A stretch of 5,101 bases of DNA from Myxococcales bacterium (lineage in GTDB: Bacteria > Myxococcota_C > UBA6777): assembly GCA_027005175.1 (NCBI GenBank), contig JALTMC010000236.1:1166-6266 (forward strand). Reading direction: 5' to 3'. Shown piece by piece: positions 4,897 through 5,101 of the stretch (its first letter is position 1; every line of letters begins with the position of its first letter). The position numbers were made by a program, and so were the translations under genes. Below the pieces are notes generated by a model. The model saw nothing but the letters and a program-made list of their open reading frames with translations, made no database searches and was not told where the DNA came from.

Positions 4897-5101
4897 ATGT
4901 CGAAGCATCCGATTCTCTCCCATATAGACTTGACAGACCTGGTAAGTCAGGTCGTTTTAAAATTGTTTGGCTCTGGCATCAAGGGCCGTGGTTTGAGGGC
5001 TATCGCTAGTGGTCTAACTGCGGCATCAACTTCGGACGATTTTAAAAATGTTCTTATACAGGCGATGCAACTGTTTGAAAGCATAACACAAGAACTGGGC
5101 T
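4897..5101 (+). CDS. Start of an unknown gene, cut by the window edge
   Basis: An ATG with a good ribosome binding site opens a frame with no stop through the final base, giving 68 residues so far. It starts MSKHPILSHIDLTDLVSQVV and continues LKLFGSGIKGRGLRAIASGL, then TAASTSDDFKNVLIQAMQLF and ESITQELG. The composition suggests a soluble, mainly helical protein; I see no signal peptide, no clear membrane helix and no motif I recognise. It follows the RDD gene on the same strand by 152 bases, so co-transcription is possible. A 6-bp hairpin at 4936-4953 lies within its codons. The alternative frame over this region (4764-5009) has no ribosome binding site and a less protein-like sequence. Confidence 0.6.
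   Translation, partial: MSKHPILSHIDLTDLVSQVVLKLFGSGIKGRGLRAIASGLTAASTSDDFKNVLIQAMQLFESITQELG

Noticed and set aside
4936-4958. Hairpin GACCTG/CAGGTC followed by GTTTT as an intrinsic terminator
   Set aside because: The stem is only six pairs, the T run is four bases, and it lies 13 codons inside a frame with a good ribosome binding site. It could still attenuate transcription.
4764-5009. 81-residue plus-strand frame starting at a rare start codon
   Set aside because: No ribosome binding site; it overlaps the in-frame fragment after the RDD gene and the better-supported gene at 4897 in other frames.

Overview
The window looks like an accessory, partly decaying stretch of a bacterial chromosome with moderate base composition by eye. 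It holds two complete protein genes, two genes cut by the window edges, and between them about 1.2 kb of what I read as gene relics. The best lineage guess is a delta-proteobacterial/Myxococcota-type organism. This rests on the style of the first gene (long Q/A/R-rich N terminus, amphipathic repeats, large Gly-rich beta-type domain) and on a soluble piece of a type III export gate standing alone. The density of broken genes would suit a genome undergoing reduction, for example a host-associated one. This assignment is inference; no rRNA or core gene is present to test it.

Layout. 1-1494 (+): a repeat-bearing protein whose reading frame is open from the first base, so its true start lies upstream. 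It begins with an in-frame 24-bp tandem repeat, continues with seven 11-residue amphipathic repeats, and ends in a Gly-rich, probably beta-rich domain of about 370 residues. 1495-2052: no intact gene. It contains three consecutive hairpins and a heavily damaged reverse-strand reading frame that I interpret as the 3' end of an IS200/IS605-type tnpB element. 2053-3210 (-): an intact 385-residue protein that is essentially the cytoplasmic domain of SctV/FlhA (FHIPEP family), lacking the whole membrane half. 3211-3847: a histidine kinase relic on the minus strand, with the H-box and N-box regions still recognisable in shifted frames, then a Cys-rich open stretch of unknown meaning and the leader of the next gene. 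3848-4744 (+): an RDD-family membrane protein with a long soluble N-terminal extension. 4745-4867: a coding-looking stretch in the same frame directly after the RDD stop codon. 4897-5101 (+): the start of a further unknown gene with a good ribosome binding site, running off the window.

How they may work together. Nothing in the layout proves a shared pathway. The most interesting element is the free-standing SctV cytoplasmic domain, which normally docks chaperone-substrate complexes at a type III export gate. Its neighbour at 1-1494 has a low-complexity N terminus that could suit a secreted or membrane-binding substrate, but the two genes are convergent, about 560 bp apart and separated by transposon debris, so a link is only a hypothesis. 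The RDD protein and the 4897 gene are close together on the same strand and may be co-transcribed.
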